Of a stretch of 64,000 nucleotides of DNA, positions 33,928 through 42,830 are shown piece after piece. The stretch is from contig JAJZRX010000003.1 in NCBI GenBank assembly GCA_021850095.1, positions 1 through 64,000 on the forward strand. The letters run 5' to 3'. The notes beneath the pieces are model-generated. The model was not told the origin of the DNA and did no database searches. It saw only the letters and a list, made by a program, of their open reading frames with translations. The stretch is from Deltaproteobacteria bacterium (GTDB taxonomy: Bacteria > Desulfobacterota > Desulfuromonadia > Geobacterales > Pseudopelobacteraceae). Every line of letters begins with the position of its first letter. Position 1 is the first letter of the stretch. The translations under genes were made by a program, and so were the position numbers.

Positions 33928-34401
33928 TTACGGCATGATCCGTTCGGTGACGCTGACGGCTATCTCGGCGCAGTGGCAGAGCACGGCCCCAAACATGCGG
34001 TCGTTGATGCTTTCCAGCTGGGCCGGGGCGGCGGTTGGTTCGTCGCCGTTTTTGTAGTTCCAGGTGGCGCCGGGAGTGGTCGGATCGGCGATCCGGAACA
34101 GGCCGCAGACCTCGTCGCACAGCTCCTGGAACAGGATGCTGGTTTCGGCCGCGTCCTGAAGGCCCATGTAGCCTTTCAGCACCATCTGGTGGTGGCGGTA
34201 AAAGGCGCCGTGCTGGTGCTCGCTGGCGGCCCGGCGGGTGATCTCCCAGCCGCAGATCCTGCCGGTACTGTCCTTGAAGAGCAGGATGAACTTGGCCTGA
34301 TCAACCACCTGGCGCTCGTATTTGTGAATGCTGCCGATGCCGGGCACGCTGGCCAGTTTGGCGGCGATATCGTCCAGGATGGCGCGGTAGTTGTTAGCCA
34401 T
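33928..34401 (-). CDS. Tail terminator-like protein
   Basis: 157-residue protein (MANNYRAILDDIAAKLASVP..., GAFYRHHQMVLKGYMGLQDA) upstream of the tube gene. Length, alpha/beta pattern and place match tail terminator/completion proteins of the gpU class. The start overlaps the stop of the preceding gene. Confidence 0.6.
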   Translation of the reverse strand: MANNYRAILDDIAAKLASVPGIGSIHKYERQVVDQAKFILLFKDSTGRICGWEITRRAASEHQHGAFYRHHQMVLKGYMGLQDAAETSILFQELCDEVCGLFRIADPTTPGATWNYKNGDEPTAAPAQLESINDRMFGAVLCHCAEIAVSVTERIMP

Positions 34402-34906
34402 TGTTCAGTTCCTCGGTGATTTTCAGGCCGTGACGCTCAAAGATGTTTTGAATCTGGGACTGGTTCTCTTTCCACGCCTTCTCGAACATGTGGGCGCCTT
34501 CGAAGCCCTTCCGGCCGATCGAGCGGCGAACAACGAATTCGATCTTCGAGGCGGTCTTCTGATCCAACCCCAGCTTGCGGGGATCCATCAGCCAGCGGAC
34601 CAGTGAACCTTTGGGCGGCATGCCTTTGCCCGGCCTGCGGCCTTTTTCGATCACTTCGGCGTACTCGTGGGCGGATTGCACGATGCCATGCACAACCGGC
34701 GTGCCCTTGCCGCGCACATCCTGCTGGATCGATCCCAAGAGGCCGCCCTGGGCGCCGAAGACGCCCTGGGGAGTGTAGCTGGTGACTTTGGCGTAGAGCA
34801 GCAGGGTGGCGGCGGTGATGGCCTTGTCCAGGTTGGACTGGATGGTCTGGGCACTTTTGCCGGCCAGTAGGGGACCGCTGGTATGTACGTTGAGGCGAAG
34901 ATTCAA
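34394..34906 (-). CDS. HK97 gp10-like minor tail/neck protein
   Basis: 170-residue protein with SYTPQGVFGAQGGLLGSIQQ, HEYAEVIEKGRRPGKGMPPK and a C-terminal FEGAHMFEKAWKEN. The pattern (loss of propeptide-like N-terminus, YAxxIExGRRPG, F-xxxAW) is that of the HK97 gp10/minor tail Z family, which joins tail and head completion. Overlaps the next gene by 8 bases. Confidence 0.7.
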   Translation of the reverse strand: MNLRLNVHTSGPLLAGKSAQTIQSNLDKAITAATLLLYAKVTSYTPQGVFGAQGGLLGSIQQDVRGKGTPVVHGIVQSAHEYAEVIEKGRRPGKGMPPKGSLVRWLMDPRKLGLDQKTASKIEFVVRRSIGRKGFEGAHMFEKAWKENQSQIQNIFERHGLKITEELNNG

Positions 34907-34923
34907 AGGCTAACCCCTCCCAA

Positions 34924-34945
34924 CCTCCCCTTAAATAAGGGGAGG
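34924..34945. terminator. Weak hairpin between connector and gp10-like genes
   Basis: CTCCCCTTA / TAAGGGGAG inverted repeat in a 44-base gap. There is no long T run, so it may only punctuate the operon mRNA. Confidence 0.35.
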
Positions 34946-34950
34946 AGCTT

Positions 34951-35607
34951 TTATCTGCGGCGGCCGCTGATCAGGCGTGTGCGGGTGCTGTCCGGGGGCG
35001 GGGCCACGGTCATGCCGGCGGCCACGGTGTCGTTGTCCTTGATGCCCAGGTGTGACTTGTAGAGCCCTTCAAAACTGTCGGCCAGGCGGCGGAACTCGTC
35101 GGCCTTGGAGCGGTAATTGACGGTATCGGCCTGGATGGTCGGGTCGGAGGTCTGGCCGAAGGCGGCAGCCAGCTGGCGCAGGCAGAGCGAGGCGGCCAGG
35201 TTGGCGACCGCTTCCAGATCCACGGCCGGGACGCTGTCCTCGGTGTGCGGCAGGGTGTAGGTCTGGCGGATCGGCTCGCCGGCGGGGGGCTGATCGACCA
35301 GGATCCGCAGGCGCTGACCGGTCGGGCTGGTGTAGATCGAGTAATCGCGGCGGTCGATGATGTTGGCCGGTACGCGGCCAACCGGATATTCGACCTGGAG
35401 GATGTCGGAGAATCCGTCGTTCCAGTCGATCGGCAGGTCGCAATCGTAGGAGCCGGAACCGGGCAGATCGGCCACGGCCACCAGCGGCCGGGCCTTGCTG
35501 TAGCGGTTGAGGGCTTCGGTGGCGGCGCTTAGCAGATCATCCGGGTCGGAAAGTTTGCCGGATTCGTCTTTAATTTTGCTGCGTATGAAATCGATGAGGG
35601 TTGCCAT
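34951..35607 (-). CDS. Head-tail connector protein
   Basis: 218-residue protein (MATLIDFIRSKIKDESGKLS, DDLLSAATEALNRYSKARPL, later NLAASLCLRQLAAAFGQTSD). The helical character and position, first in the tail block and just downstream of the second promoter-hairpin module, fit a head-tail adaptor. The ribosome site is weak (upstream CTCTCC context only). Confidence 0.6.
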   Translation of the reverse strand: MATLIDFIRSKIKDESGKLSDPDDLLSAATEALNRYSKARPLVAVADLPGSGSYDCDLPIDWNDGFSDILQVEYPVGRVPANIIDRRDYSIYTSPTGQRLRILVDQPPAGEPIRQTYTLPHTEDSVPAVDLEAVANLAASLCLRQLAAAFGQTSDPTIQADTVNYRSKADEFRRLADSFEGLYKSHLGIKDNDTVAAGMTVAPPPDSTRTRLISGRRR

Positions 35608-35636
35608 GGAGAGACATTACAACGGGGCGGGCTGGC

Positions 35637-35727
35637 GGGTCTGTTCGCTGGATGAAAAGAAAGGCCCCTATCCGTGCGGGATAGGGGCCTTTTTACGCCT
35701 TGTACTCTTTTGAGATCATGTTGTCAA
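35637..35727 (-). promoter_or_regulatory. Phage promoter-hairpin module, copy A (tail block)
   Basis: On the minus strand: TTGACA (35,727-35,722), 17-base spacer ending AAAAGAG, TACAAG (35,704-35,699), then a 14-bp stem AAAGGCCCCTATCC / GGATAGGGGCCTTT at 35,660-35,692 followed by TTTCTTTTCATCC. The same arrangement, with shared words, is at 48,982-49,112. The hairpin with its U-rich tail could terminate just after the start site, implying antitermination control, or simply close the upstream block. Confidence 0.75.
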
Positions 35728-35732
35728 TACAA

Positions 35733-38303
35733 TCAAAATCCTAGAAGATCCGTCCGGAGTGGGCCAAATTTGAAACCTGGCCGGTGGGTAATTGATTGTG
35801 ACTGTGTAGACATCGGCTGCACAGCTCCGATAAACGTCCCGCCCTCGCCGGCTGTTGCCAGAGCCATGTTGGTAGGGGTGTAACCGGCCTTAATCCATGC
35901 GATCAGATTTGGTTGCGTCGCCGCTGCGTTGGCCTGCGGGTCACTGAGCAATGTGCGCCGAATTTCGTACAATCCTTCAAACTCCCAATAGTTGCGCCAG
36001 TTATGCTCGACGAACCCAGCCGCATAAGCCTGTCCAGCTCCGAGATACGAACCGTTGATTGAAAACTGAGTAGGGCTGATGACCGTAATAGTCCACATGC
36101 CATTGGCGGTGGATATATCAGTGTTTCTCACTCGCACACGATCCCCAGTCAGTAGTTGGTGTGCTACAGAGGTCGTAATCACCTGCGGCGATGCTGCGGA
36201 TATTGCCGATATGGTGAGCGTGGTGCTACCAAACCCTCCCGGCGCAGTTGCTGCTCGTGCCGTATGATCCACCAATGCACGGTAGTTAATAACCTGGTTC
36301 CCATAAAACCCAGATACCGCACGGGATGCGCCTGACCCAACTGCATAGGGCGCTGCTGACCATGCTGCTGATTGTGCGTTGCCAAGCCCCTTAATCGACC
36401 AGTTAGCTAGTGATCTATCGGTGTCAACGAACGACAGCGAAGCCAGCGTAATATCGTTAGCTCCGATTGCCGCAGGGTTTGTCTGTGAGTAGCCGCTGTA
36501 AATCTTTTTTGTGGTGGTGACTGCTGCATAGTTGGCATCATTAATAGTCCCCTCTGCCAATAGACCGTATTCCGCGTTATAGTCGGCCGCAGTGATTTGA
36601 TCGACCGGAAATGCACTGAACGTCTGCCCTGCCATGCTGTTAGGAAACGCAGGGGAAACGGTCATGCTGCTGGCGGTATTGGATACTACCTGCCGGATTA
36701 ATCCCGCATCAGGGCCGGATGTAATTTTCACCCAGTACGACAACTCCATACTAGATACGCCGGTCAGAAAAGTAAGCGTCGTATTAAGTACGGTTGTAGT
36801 CGATGTCCCCTGCGCAGTTCCGCTTTGTACGGCAGTGCCGCCTACGTTGACCAGGCCACCGGAATACCCGGCTAACGGCGCGACAGGTGCCCACATCAGA
36901 TTGTTTTTGAAAGACTCGATCTGGCCCTTGTAGCCTCGGGCGTTAGACCCGTGAGAAGTATGTACAGACGGAGGGCCGATGTTGTCATACGCAATAGGGA
37001 AGGTGTTATTCTCGAAAATGAAGCGCGTGTTTTTTGTGCCTTTTAACTGGGCTGGCCCGACCGGTGATCTACCATCAGCAGCCAAGGCGAAAACAAAGTT
37101 CTTGATATATGTTTGTGTGACCGTATCCTGTGTTCCGCTCAACGCCACAAAATCAAGTGCGTTTGGCCCGTTGGCACTGGACTCGACAACACCACCCAAA
37201 AACGACACGTTGTGCATCTGTATGCTCCCGCCAAGGTGTACCGACGGGTCTTTAAATGTGTGACTGAGAAAATACGTATCCTCAAATGTTCCTGATTGCA
37301 AATCAAAGGTAAACGTAGAGATTGCCCCTACATTGTCGATCAGCATAACGTTTTTGGCCGAAGCGATTGCACCCGCCGGGCCGGATACGACATTGATTGT
37401 TGTAAAGACCGAACCGTCCAGCGTCCAGCCCTTTAAACCCCCGGTCGCCTGCCATCGGGCCGAGCCGTAGCAATTAGTAAACTCGCGCCGTCCGGTAGTC
37501 GGCGGCGTGATGTAAATGTCAAATGCGGGACTGGTCGCTACCCTGTCGATGTAGACACGGTTGAAAATGAAATCATTCGCAGCGTTGCCAGCGGTTCCGC
37601 CTTCATTGGTACGCATTGTAGAGCCTAGATCGGTAAATGTCGCATTCTGGATATTTAACCCACGCCCGGTATCGGGGCGTAAATAAAATGAGTTGGCCCT
37701 ACCATTACCGCCGAACCGGGTGAAGTCGGTAAATGTTACCGTCCATTGACCCGAGCCGGTGGCAGCATACGCAGTGTGGTACGCGTTTGCACCACCGGGA
37801 TTGCTCGTAACTGTGCACCGTTTATCACTGGTACCATTGGCGGTAAATGATGCAGATGTTTGTGTCCCGGTTGTTCCCTGAGTCCATTTGTAGCTAGTGG
37901 TTAATGGGGATGCCGCGGCAGAACTATCAAACTCCAGAGCCGCCCCGGCCTGCAGTGTCAGAGGGGTATTATTTTGAGTCAACCCACCACGGCAAACCAG
38001 TCGAACATCCTGATTAATGGTCAGGCTACCAGCGTTAATGGTGACGGCGACAGTACCCTCAACGCCGCTGGTACCTACTGTTGTATTGGCGTCCACTGTG
38101 AGGGCGTGGCCTACTGTTGCGGTGTCACCATCACCCGGCACTGCGGCAAGTGCGGTTTGGGCACCGTTGTCGTACCACGGCGATGATGGGTCAGTAGAGA
38201 CAACTGACCAGTTGCCAGAGCGCTGTGTTGTATATGCTGCTGCCCACGACACCGCCGGAAACATGACCAAAACCAGCAGTGCAAAGAACCATCTAATCCT
38301 CAT
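35733..38303 (-). CDS. Exported beta-helix-like phage protein
   Basis: 856-residue protein with a clear signal peptide (MRIRWFFALLVLVMFPAVSW-AAA). The remainder is beta-rich, with repeated Gly/Asn/Thr rungs, and a late segment SVAHQLLTGDRVRVRNTDIS...ANGMWTITVI that resembles the FCCH/structural domain of phage and secreted adhesins. No catalytic motif is seen. Signal peptides are unusual in a capsid-tail gene block, and this is the largest of three exported proteins here. GGTGAGG lies before the ATG. It may modify the lysogen surface or be a virion protein with a membrane-export step; neither is shown. Confidence 0.7.
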   Translation of the reverse strand: MRIRWFFALLVLVMFPAVSWAAAYTTQRSGNWSVVSTDPSSPWYDNGAQTALAAVPGDGDTATVGHALTVDANTTVGTSGVEGTVAVTINAGSLTINQDVRLVCRGGLTQNNTPLTLQAGAALEFDSSAAASPLTTSYKWTQGTTGTQTSASFTANGTSDKRCTVTSNPGGANAYHTAYAATGSGQWTVTFTDFTRFGGNGRANSFYLRPDTGRGLNIQNATFTDLGSTMRTNEGGTAGNAANDFIFNRVYIDRVATSPAFDIYITPPTTGRREFTNCYGSARWQATGGLKGWTLDGSVFTTINVVSGPAGAIASAKNVMLIDNVGAISTFTFDLQSGTFEDTYFLSHTFKDPSVHLGGSIQMHNVSFLGGVVESSANGPNALDFVALSGTQDTVTQTYIKNFVFALAADGRSPVGPAQLKGTKNTRFIFENNTFPIAYDNIGPPSVHTSHGSNARGYKGQIESFKNNLMWAPVAPLAGYSGGLVNVGGTAVQSGTAQGTSTTTVLNTTLTFLTGVSSMELSYWVKITSGPDAGLIRQVVSNTASSMTVSPAFPNSMAGQTFSAFPVDQITAADYNAEYGLLAEGTINDANYAAVTTTKKIYSGYSQTNPAAIGANDITLASLSFVDTDRSLANWSIKGLGNAQSAAWSAAPYAVGSGASRAVSGFYGNQVINYRALVDHTARAATAPGGFGSTTLTISAISAASPQVITTSVAHQLLTGDRVRVRNTDISTANGMWTITVISPTQFSINGSYLGAGQAYAAGFVEHNWRNYWEFEGLYEIRRTLLSDPQANAAATQPNLIAWIKAGYTPTNMALATAGEGGTFIGAVQPMSTQSQSITHRPGFKFGPLRTDLLGF

Positions 38304-38517
38304 GTTTCACCTCACCTTTAAACCATATTTTATGCAGTACCACCCTCCAATCGTGATAGGGAGTGAGCGGCTGCCAGTGGGACAAAATCCTGCGATCTTT
38401 GCTCAGATGCAAAAAGTGCGGAATAAACCGAAACGACCGGGACGGGCGGATCTCGACATACCCTCCTTCCCGGCGTAATTTCATCAACACGAACACCAGG
38501 CAATTGCAGCGCTTCAT
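38293..38517 (-). CDS. Small conserved-looking phage protein (74 aa)
   Basis: Basic protein starting MKRCNCLVFVLMKLRREGGY, then PHFLHLSKDRRILSHWQPLT and ending FKGEVKHED. The layout (NC-hydrophobic, R-x-GGY, PHFL, FKG) recurs in short proteins beside tail genes of other phages as I recall them. It is nested between two exported proteins with four-to-eleven-base overlaps or gaps. Function unknown. Confidence 0.6.
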   Translation of the reverse strand: MKRCNCLVFVLMKLRREGGYVEIRPSRSFRFIPHFLHLSKDRRILSHWQPLTPYHDWRVVLHKIWFKGEVKHED

Positions 38518-38520
38518 GGC

Positions 38521-38910
38521 CTACATCCCTTCCACTTCCACCCGTGTATCCGTACCGCTGATGGTGATCTGGGTGACCCCCGGATGGATAACGATAATGT
38601 TGTCCTGACCGGCGGCGATGGTGCGTGTTTTGGTCGTGTCGGAATTGAAATAACGGGTCAGCGCGGCGGTTGAGGGCACAACATTGATTGCCGTCCAACC
38701 GGTGATGTCATAATCGCCGCCGGCACCTTTTTTGAAAACTTTGCTTCCGGAGAGATTGATCGGCACCAACACCTTGGCAGGATCCGGAACAAACGCCTGG
38801 ATGGAGCTGCTGCCGTCATCGACCAGCTTGCCGCTGGCGGCGTTCAGGGAGTAGGACTGGCCGGCGGAAAGAAACACCAGGACGGCCATTATCAAAAACA
38901 GTCTTTTCAT
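38521..38910 (-). CDS. Exported small phage protein (129 aa)
   Basis: Signal peptide MKRLFLIMAVLVFLSAGQSYS, then a beta-rich ~108-residue mature part (VLVPINLSGSKVFKKGAG, TGWTAINVVPSTAALTRYFN, IHPGVTQITISGTD). The mature part resembles small beta-sandwich or head-fibre-like proteins more than an enzyme. AAAGGAG precedes the ATG. Third exported protein of the cluster behind the capsid gene. Confidence 0.65.
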   Translation of the reverse strand: MKRLFLIMAVLVFLSAGQSYSLNAASGKLVDDGSSSIQAFVPDPAKVLVPINLSGSKVFKKGAGGDYDITGWTAINVVPSTAALTRYFNSDTTKTRTIAAGQDNIIVIHPGVTQITISGTDTRVEVEGM

Positions 38911-38976
38911 GGAGAACTCCTTTTAAAAAAGGGCGGCCGCTGGGCCGCCCTTTGTGGTTACAGGTTGCGTTAACTG

Positions 38977-39411
38977 TCAAAGTCGTTTCAACAGAATGAA
39001 GACCGTCAAGTCCCGCCATTTGGGCGAGGTACCTCCCGTGACCAGGTCCACCGCGACGGCGGATTCATCGGCGATGATGGTTGTTGACCCGGCGGTCAGG
39101 TCTTTGGGCGTTCCGGCGGCAGTCAGCGTGCCGCTGTAATTGGTGAACGAACCGGATTTGACCAGGGCTTTCAGAGTCGGGTTGGTGCCGCTGACGGCGC
39201 GGGCGTTGATGTTGACCGAGGCGATCCGGTATTTGGCCGGGGCGGTGAACTTGATGATTCCGGGCGAACTGGCGCTGGAATAGATGCCGTTGATCGGCAG
39301 AACAACCGGTGTGTAGCCGGGTGAAGCCGGCGACGGGTTGGACGTTGCGGCCAGGGCGGCGGTGACCGTCAGGGCCAGCAGTGCCAGACAGATGAGGACA
39401 AGTTTTTTCAT
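38977..39411 (-). CDS. Exported small phage protein (144 aa)
   Basis: Signal peptide MKKLVLICLALLALTVTAALA, then a mature part with a beta-sandwich-like pattern (VVLPINGIYSSASSPGIIKF, YRIASVNINARAVSG, TSPKWRDLTVFILLKRL). It lies between the capsid gene and the next exported protein. AAAGGAGTACCC is well placed. It is in the position where capsid decoration genes lie in other phages, but the signal peptide argues for export from the host cell. Confidence 0.65.
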   Translation of the reverse strand: MKKLVLICLALLALTVTAALAATSNPSPASPGYTPVVLPINGIYSSASSPGIIKFTAPAKYRIASVNINARAVSGTNPTLKALVKSGSFTNYSGTLTAAGTPKDLTAGSTTIIADESAVAVDLVTGGTSPKWRDLTVFILLKRL

Positions 39412-39434
39412 GGGTACTCCTTTCGTTAGTGTTG

Positions 39435-39509
39435 CAGGGGCGAACCTTGTGTTCGCCCTGGTTTCGGGCGGAGGTTTAAAAGCGGGCGATCACGAGGATC
39501 GCCCCTACG
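39435..39509. repeat. Two dispersed palindromic repeats
   Basis: CAGGGGCGAAC/GTTCGCCCTG at 39,435-39,460 and GGGCGATC/GATCGCCC followed by CTACG at 39,484-39,509, downstream of the capsid gene. Confidence 0.7.
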
Positions 39510-39510
39510 A

Positions 39511-41583
39511 TCAAGCTACTACCGCCTTGTAGGCACCCCGGAAATCAACCGGTTCGGCGGCATGGTCATGCATGATTTTGTACTGGATCCGGCCGCCGAC
39601 GAACATCTGGCCGTTAGCGGGGTTGTCGGCCACCAGCATGACCGGTTCCTGCTGGCCGTTCAGGAATGCCAGCTCTACGATCTCGCACTCGTTGGGATCG
39701 GCGAACATCATCCAGTCAGTGGCGTCGGTCATGAAGGGGTTTTTGAAAAGCCCTTCCGGCTTGAAGAAGTTGAACATGGAGTTGCCATTTTCAACCGCCA
39801 CCGCCTGGGGATTGAAGTTATTGACGTTGGTGACGATGCCGTCCAGTTCGGAAGGATATGCCACGGTGACCGGCACCAGGCCGATGCGCTCGCCGCTGTC
39901 CGGTTCGGTCTGGACAAACATGGCGTTTTTGGCGGCCTGAGCCGAGACGATGCCGTAGGCGGTCGAGCCCAGGTTGCCGTGGTCGGCGTGGAAGATGGTT
40001 TTGTTGTCGCCCTTGTAGACCGCGTTGGTCAGAAACGGCGTCCAGACGGTGCGGGCCACGGTGCGGCGTGCTGCGCGGGGCAGGCGGCTGATGATCTTCT
40101 GGATGGCGCGCAGGTCGTCGTTGATGATGGTGCGCCGGTTGATGGTGATGATTCCGCCCTTTTCTTTCAGGGCGTACTCGACTTTTTCGTCGGATACTTC
40201 GCCCAGATCCGGATAGTCCTGGGTATCGGTGTCGAGAGTGGGCAGATCGCCGTAGTAGCCAACCCGGATCGATTGCAGCGGCCGGAAATCGGTGGCGTTG
40301 CGGATGTTGTTGCCGACCAGGCGCGATACGCCGTAATCGGTGAAGCCGCGATAGTCCTGGGTCAGGCGGCGGTAGAGGGTATTGCCCAGGGCATAGGCAA
40401 AGGTGGTATCGCCGTAGGCGGCCTGCATGCGGCGCAGCTGCTGCGGGTTGAGCACGCCGTTGATGTCCACGTCGCCGGTCATCTCGACATAGGCGGCCCG
40501 CAGGGAGGTGAAGATCGGCACGGAGCGCAGGTCATCGGCGATCTGGACGCCCAGCATACCGTCAAAGGCGGCCTGCAGTTTTTCGGACGATTCGCGGCCG
40601 ACATTGATGCGGGCATCGCCGGCGCCGCTCACGGATCCGGAAGCGGTCAGCTTGTCGAGCATCTCCTTTTCGGCTTTGATGGCGGCCTGGAGAGATTCCT
40701 CTTTGAAGATCACGCCGGTGAAGCTGGCGCGCAGTTTGTCCTGGACCGGTTCGGGCAGTTTGCTGGCGGTAAGGGTGGCGGCCAGGGTCATGGAGCAGGC
40801 CTGGAGCTGGATCTCTTTCAGCTCGGTTGACTGACCGGCTTGCAGGGCCTCTTTGATCCCGGCGGTCAGGTCGGCGACCAGTTTTCCATTGGCGGCGTCT
40901 CCGCCGGCATCGGATACGGTGGCAGCGGCAATCATGGTGATTGCCTGGTCATCGGTGATTGTTCCGGCCTGCATGCCTTCGTCAATCGTTTTGTACAGAT
41001 CGGGCCGTTTCCCTTGCAGGGCGGCCAGCAGCTTGTGCAGCATGTGATCCTCCTCTTGGCCTGTCTGTCTGGCAGCGGCCATCTTTAGAAATCCCCCTTT
41101 GGCAACGGGGTCATATACTACGTCCACGGTTACGTTGCTGACCGAAGTCAGCATGGGCAGTTTCCGGCCCCCCTCCATTTTTGTGCCCAGCTTGCCGGCG
41201 ATATCGACCGACAGTCCCAGCACGTTGTCCAGGCCCATCTCGGCGCAGCCGACCAGGTTGTCACGCAGCCAGGCGGCGGCCGGCAGGATGGTCAGATCGG
41301 CATAGATGCCATCGGCGGCGGCAGTGCAGTTGGAGAGCACCCCCACCAGGTCATGGACCGATTTGCCGAAACGGTGCGGCTTGGCCTGGTGCTGGGCTTC
41401 CTTCAGGCAAAAGACCTTGGCGCCCTCGAACTGGGCCAGGGCGGCGGTCAGCACGTCCTTATCCCAGTAGTTGCCGTTCAGATCCTTGCCGAAGGCGGCC
41501 ACCCGCACGGCCCACACGAAGCCGCTGGCATCGCCCTCCTTGGCGGCCATCAGCTGGCCGATGATCATCAGATCCTCATCCAT
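39511..41583 (-). CDS. Prohead protease-scaffold-major capsid protein fusion
   Basis: 690-residue polyprotein. Residues 1-170 resemble a caudovirus prohead protease: FGKDLNGNYWDKDVL, HQAKPHRFGKSVHDLVGVL with His65/His70, and LGLSVDI with Ser125 as candidate catalytic residues. Residues about 175-330 are Ala/Gln/Lys-rich helix typical of scaffold (delta domain). Residues about 340-690 are an HK97-fold capsid: VPIFTSLRAAYVEMTGDVDI, then GIVSAQAAKNAMFVQT and AEPVDFRGAYKAVVA at the C-terminus, as in Mu-like capsids. In Mu, protease/scaffold and capsid are separate genes, so this is a fusion expected to self-process. GGAG precedes the ATG. Confidence 0.8.
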   Translation of the reverse strand: MDEDLMIIGQLMAAKEGDASGFVWAVRVAAFGKDLNGNYWDKDVLTAALAQFEGAKVFCLKEAQHQAKPHRFGKSVHDLVGVLSNCTAAADGIYADLTILPAAAWLRDNLVGCAEMGLDNVLGLSVDIAGKLGTKMEGGRKLPMLTSVSNVTVDVVYDPVAKGGFLKMAAARQTGQEEDHMLHKLLAALQGKRPDLYKTIDEGMQAGTITDDQAITMIAAATVSDAGGDAANGKLVADLTAGIKEALQAGQSTELKEIQLQACSMTLAATLTASKLPEPVQDKLRASFTGVIFKEESLQAAIKAEKEMLDKLTASGSVSGAGDARINVGRESSEKLQAAFDGMLGVQIADDLRSVPIFTSLRAAYVEMTGDVDINGVLNPQQLRRMQAAYGDTTFAYALGNTLYRRLTQDYRGFTDYGVSRLVGNNIRNATDFRPLQSIRVGYYGDLPTLDTDTQDYPDLGEVSDEKVEYALKEKGGIITINRRTIINDDLRAIQKIISRLPRAARRTVARTVWTPFLTNAVYKGDNKTIFHADHGNLGSTAYGIVSAQAAKNAMFVQTEPDSGERIGLVPVTVAYPSELDGIVTNVNNFNPQAVAVENGNSMFNFFKPEGLFKNPFMTDATDWMMFADPNECEIVELAFLNGQQEPVMLVADNPANGQMFVGGRIQYKIMHDHAAEPVDFRGAYKAVVA

Positions 41584-41586
41584 GGC

Positions 41587-41802
41587 CTACTCCTTGCCCT
41601 TGGCTGCTTTCTTGACAACGTGCTTCTGCCCGTCGCCGGTGACGATCGTGACGGTCGGGCCGTTGTCTTTCCAGTCCAGCACGTCGGCCGGGGTCAGCGG
41701 CCGCTCGGTCGGGATGTGGACCGTGCCGTCCTCGGTCTTCTTCGCTTTGGAGCTTTTGAAGAGCAGCCCCTCCAGGTACTTCTTGTCGATTGCCTCTGCC
41801 AT
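41587..41802 (-). CDS. Small phage head protein (71 aa)
   Basis: Starts MAEAIDKKYLEGLLFKSSKA with AAAGGAGG upstream. Charged and small, between the head morphogenesis gene and the capsid fusion. It occupies a place where short head proteins lie in Mu relatives. No function can be assigned. Confidence 0.6.
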   Translation of the reverse strand: MAEAIDKKYLEGLLFKSSKAKKTEDGTVHIPTERPLTPADVLDWKDNGPTVTIVTGDGQKHVVKKAAKGKE

Positions 41803-41838
41803 TTTTGTTACCTCCTTTGGTTTGTGGTTATCCCAACA

Positions 41839-41865
41839 GGGCGAACACGTGGGTTCGCCCCTACG
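41839..41865. repeat. Dispersed palindromic repeat
   Basis: GGGCGAAC-ACGTG-GGTTCGCCC followed by CTACG, in the gap between two head genes. Confidence 0.75.
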
Positions 41866-42793
41866 GTTTGTTTTTCGGTTTGTTGGCTGCTTCTTGGGCC
41901 TTGATCCAGTCAGGGTGTGGGCCTTTTGGTTTATTGGCGGCTTCTTGGGCGTCGGTCCAACTCTTCAAAAATTCGCCCTTTGTGCCCCATTCGGCCATGT
42001 AGGGCACATGCATGCAGCCGCAGTTGATGATCTCGCTGACCGGCGCTTTCGGGTCGCGGGGGTAGCGCATGATTACGGTTCCGGCCAGGAAGGGTTCGCC
42101 AACCGGTTTGACGCTGCCGGAGAGTCCCAAGTGCGAGATGCGCGGGCTTTTGGGGTGGCCGGCGTGCAGCCACATTTTTTGTAACCCGGGTAACGTGTCG
42201 GTGGCATCTTCAAAACTCTTTTGAGCGGCCATGCTGAAGGCGCGCCCCATTTCGGTTTTGGTGATGACCTCGGCCCGCTCGCTGATGCCCTTGAATACTC
42301 CCGGCCGTTCCAGCGTGCCGGCGATGGCGCTGGCCACCTGCTGGGGGCTCTGCTGGCCCAAAAGCCCCAGGGTGATCTCGGCCCGGATCTTGGCCTGGGC
42401 ATCGTTGGTGATGGCGTTGATCCTGCCCCACGAAAACTCCTTGATCTGCTCCAGGATCCCGCTGGAGACGCCAAAGGTGGTCAGGGTGATATCGCTGCCG
42501 ACCGCCGCCATTTGGGGAAGCATGGTCCGGCCGGCCTCGAAAGAATCGTTCAGCCCCCGACCCAGCTCCACCCGCATACCGGCTTCGGCCTCAAACAGCA
42601 GCCGTTCGATACTGGTCAGCATCTGCTGTTGGCGGTAGCCGGTGAAGGATTCGGCCGGGGCGGCGGCGATCTCTCCGATGATCTGCTTGCGGACCGCGGC
42701 CAGGATCCGGCGGACCGCTTCCTGTCCGTCGAGGGTGCGGCGCCCCTGGGCGGTCAATATTTCGGTCAGAATGTCGGTGGCGGGTGTGGCCAT
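41861..42793 (-). CDS. Phage head morphogenesis protein (Mu F-like minor capsid)
   Basis: About 310 residues from ATG 42,793, chosen over the longer frame because the upstream part overlaps the portal gene and is not protein-like. Helical N-terminus, SERAEVITKTEMGRAFSMAA, and the family's Cys motif INCGCMHVPYMAEW near the C-terminus, which matches the CxC of SPP1 gp7/Mu gpF head morphogenesis proteins. The C-terminal tail has two AQEAANKPK repeats. It follows the portal gene as in other phages. Confidence 0.85.
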   Translation of the reverse strand: MATPATDILTEILTAQGRRTLDGQEAVRRILAAVRKQIIGEIAAAPAESFTGYRQQQMLTSIERLLFEAEAGMRVELGRGLNDSFEAGRTMLPQMAAVGSDITLTTFGVSSGILEQIKEFSWGRINAITNDAQAKIRAEITLGLLGQQSPQQVASAIAGTLERPGVFKGISERAEVITKTEMGRAFSMAAQKSFEDATDTLPGLQKMWLHAGHPKSPRISHLGLSGSVKPVGEPFLAGTVIMRYPRDPKAPVSEIINCGCMHVPYMAEWGTKGEFLKSWTDAQEAANKPKGPHPDWIKAQEAANKPKNKP

Positions 42794-42830
42794 GTTGTCA
42801 TGTGTCCCCTGAATCGGTTTATAACACCTG

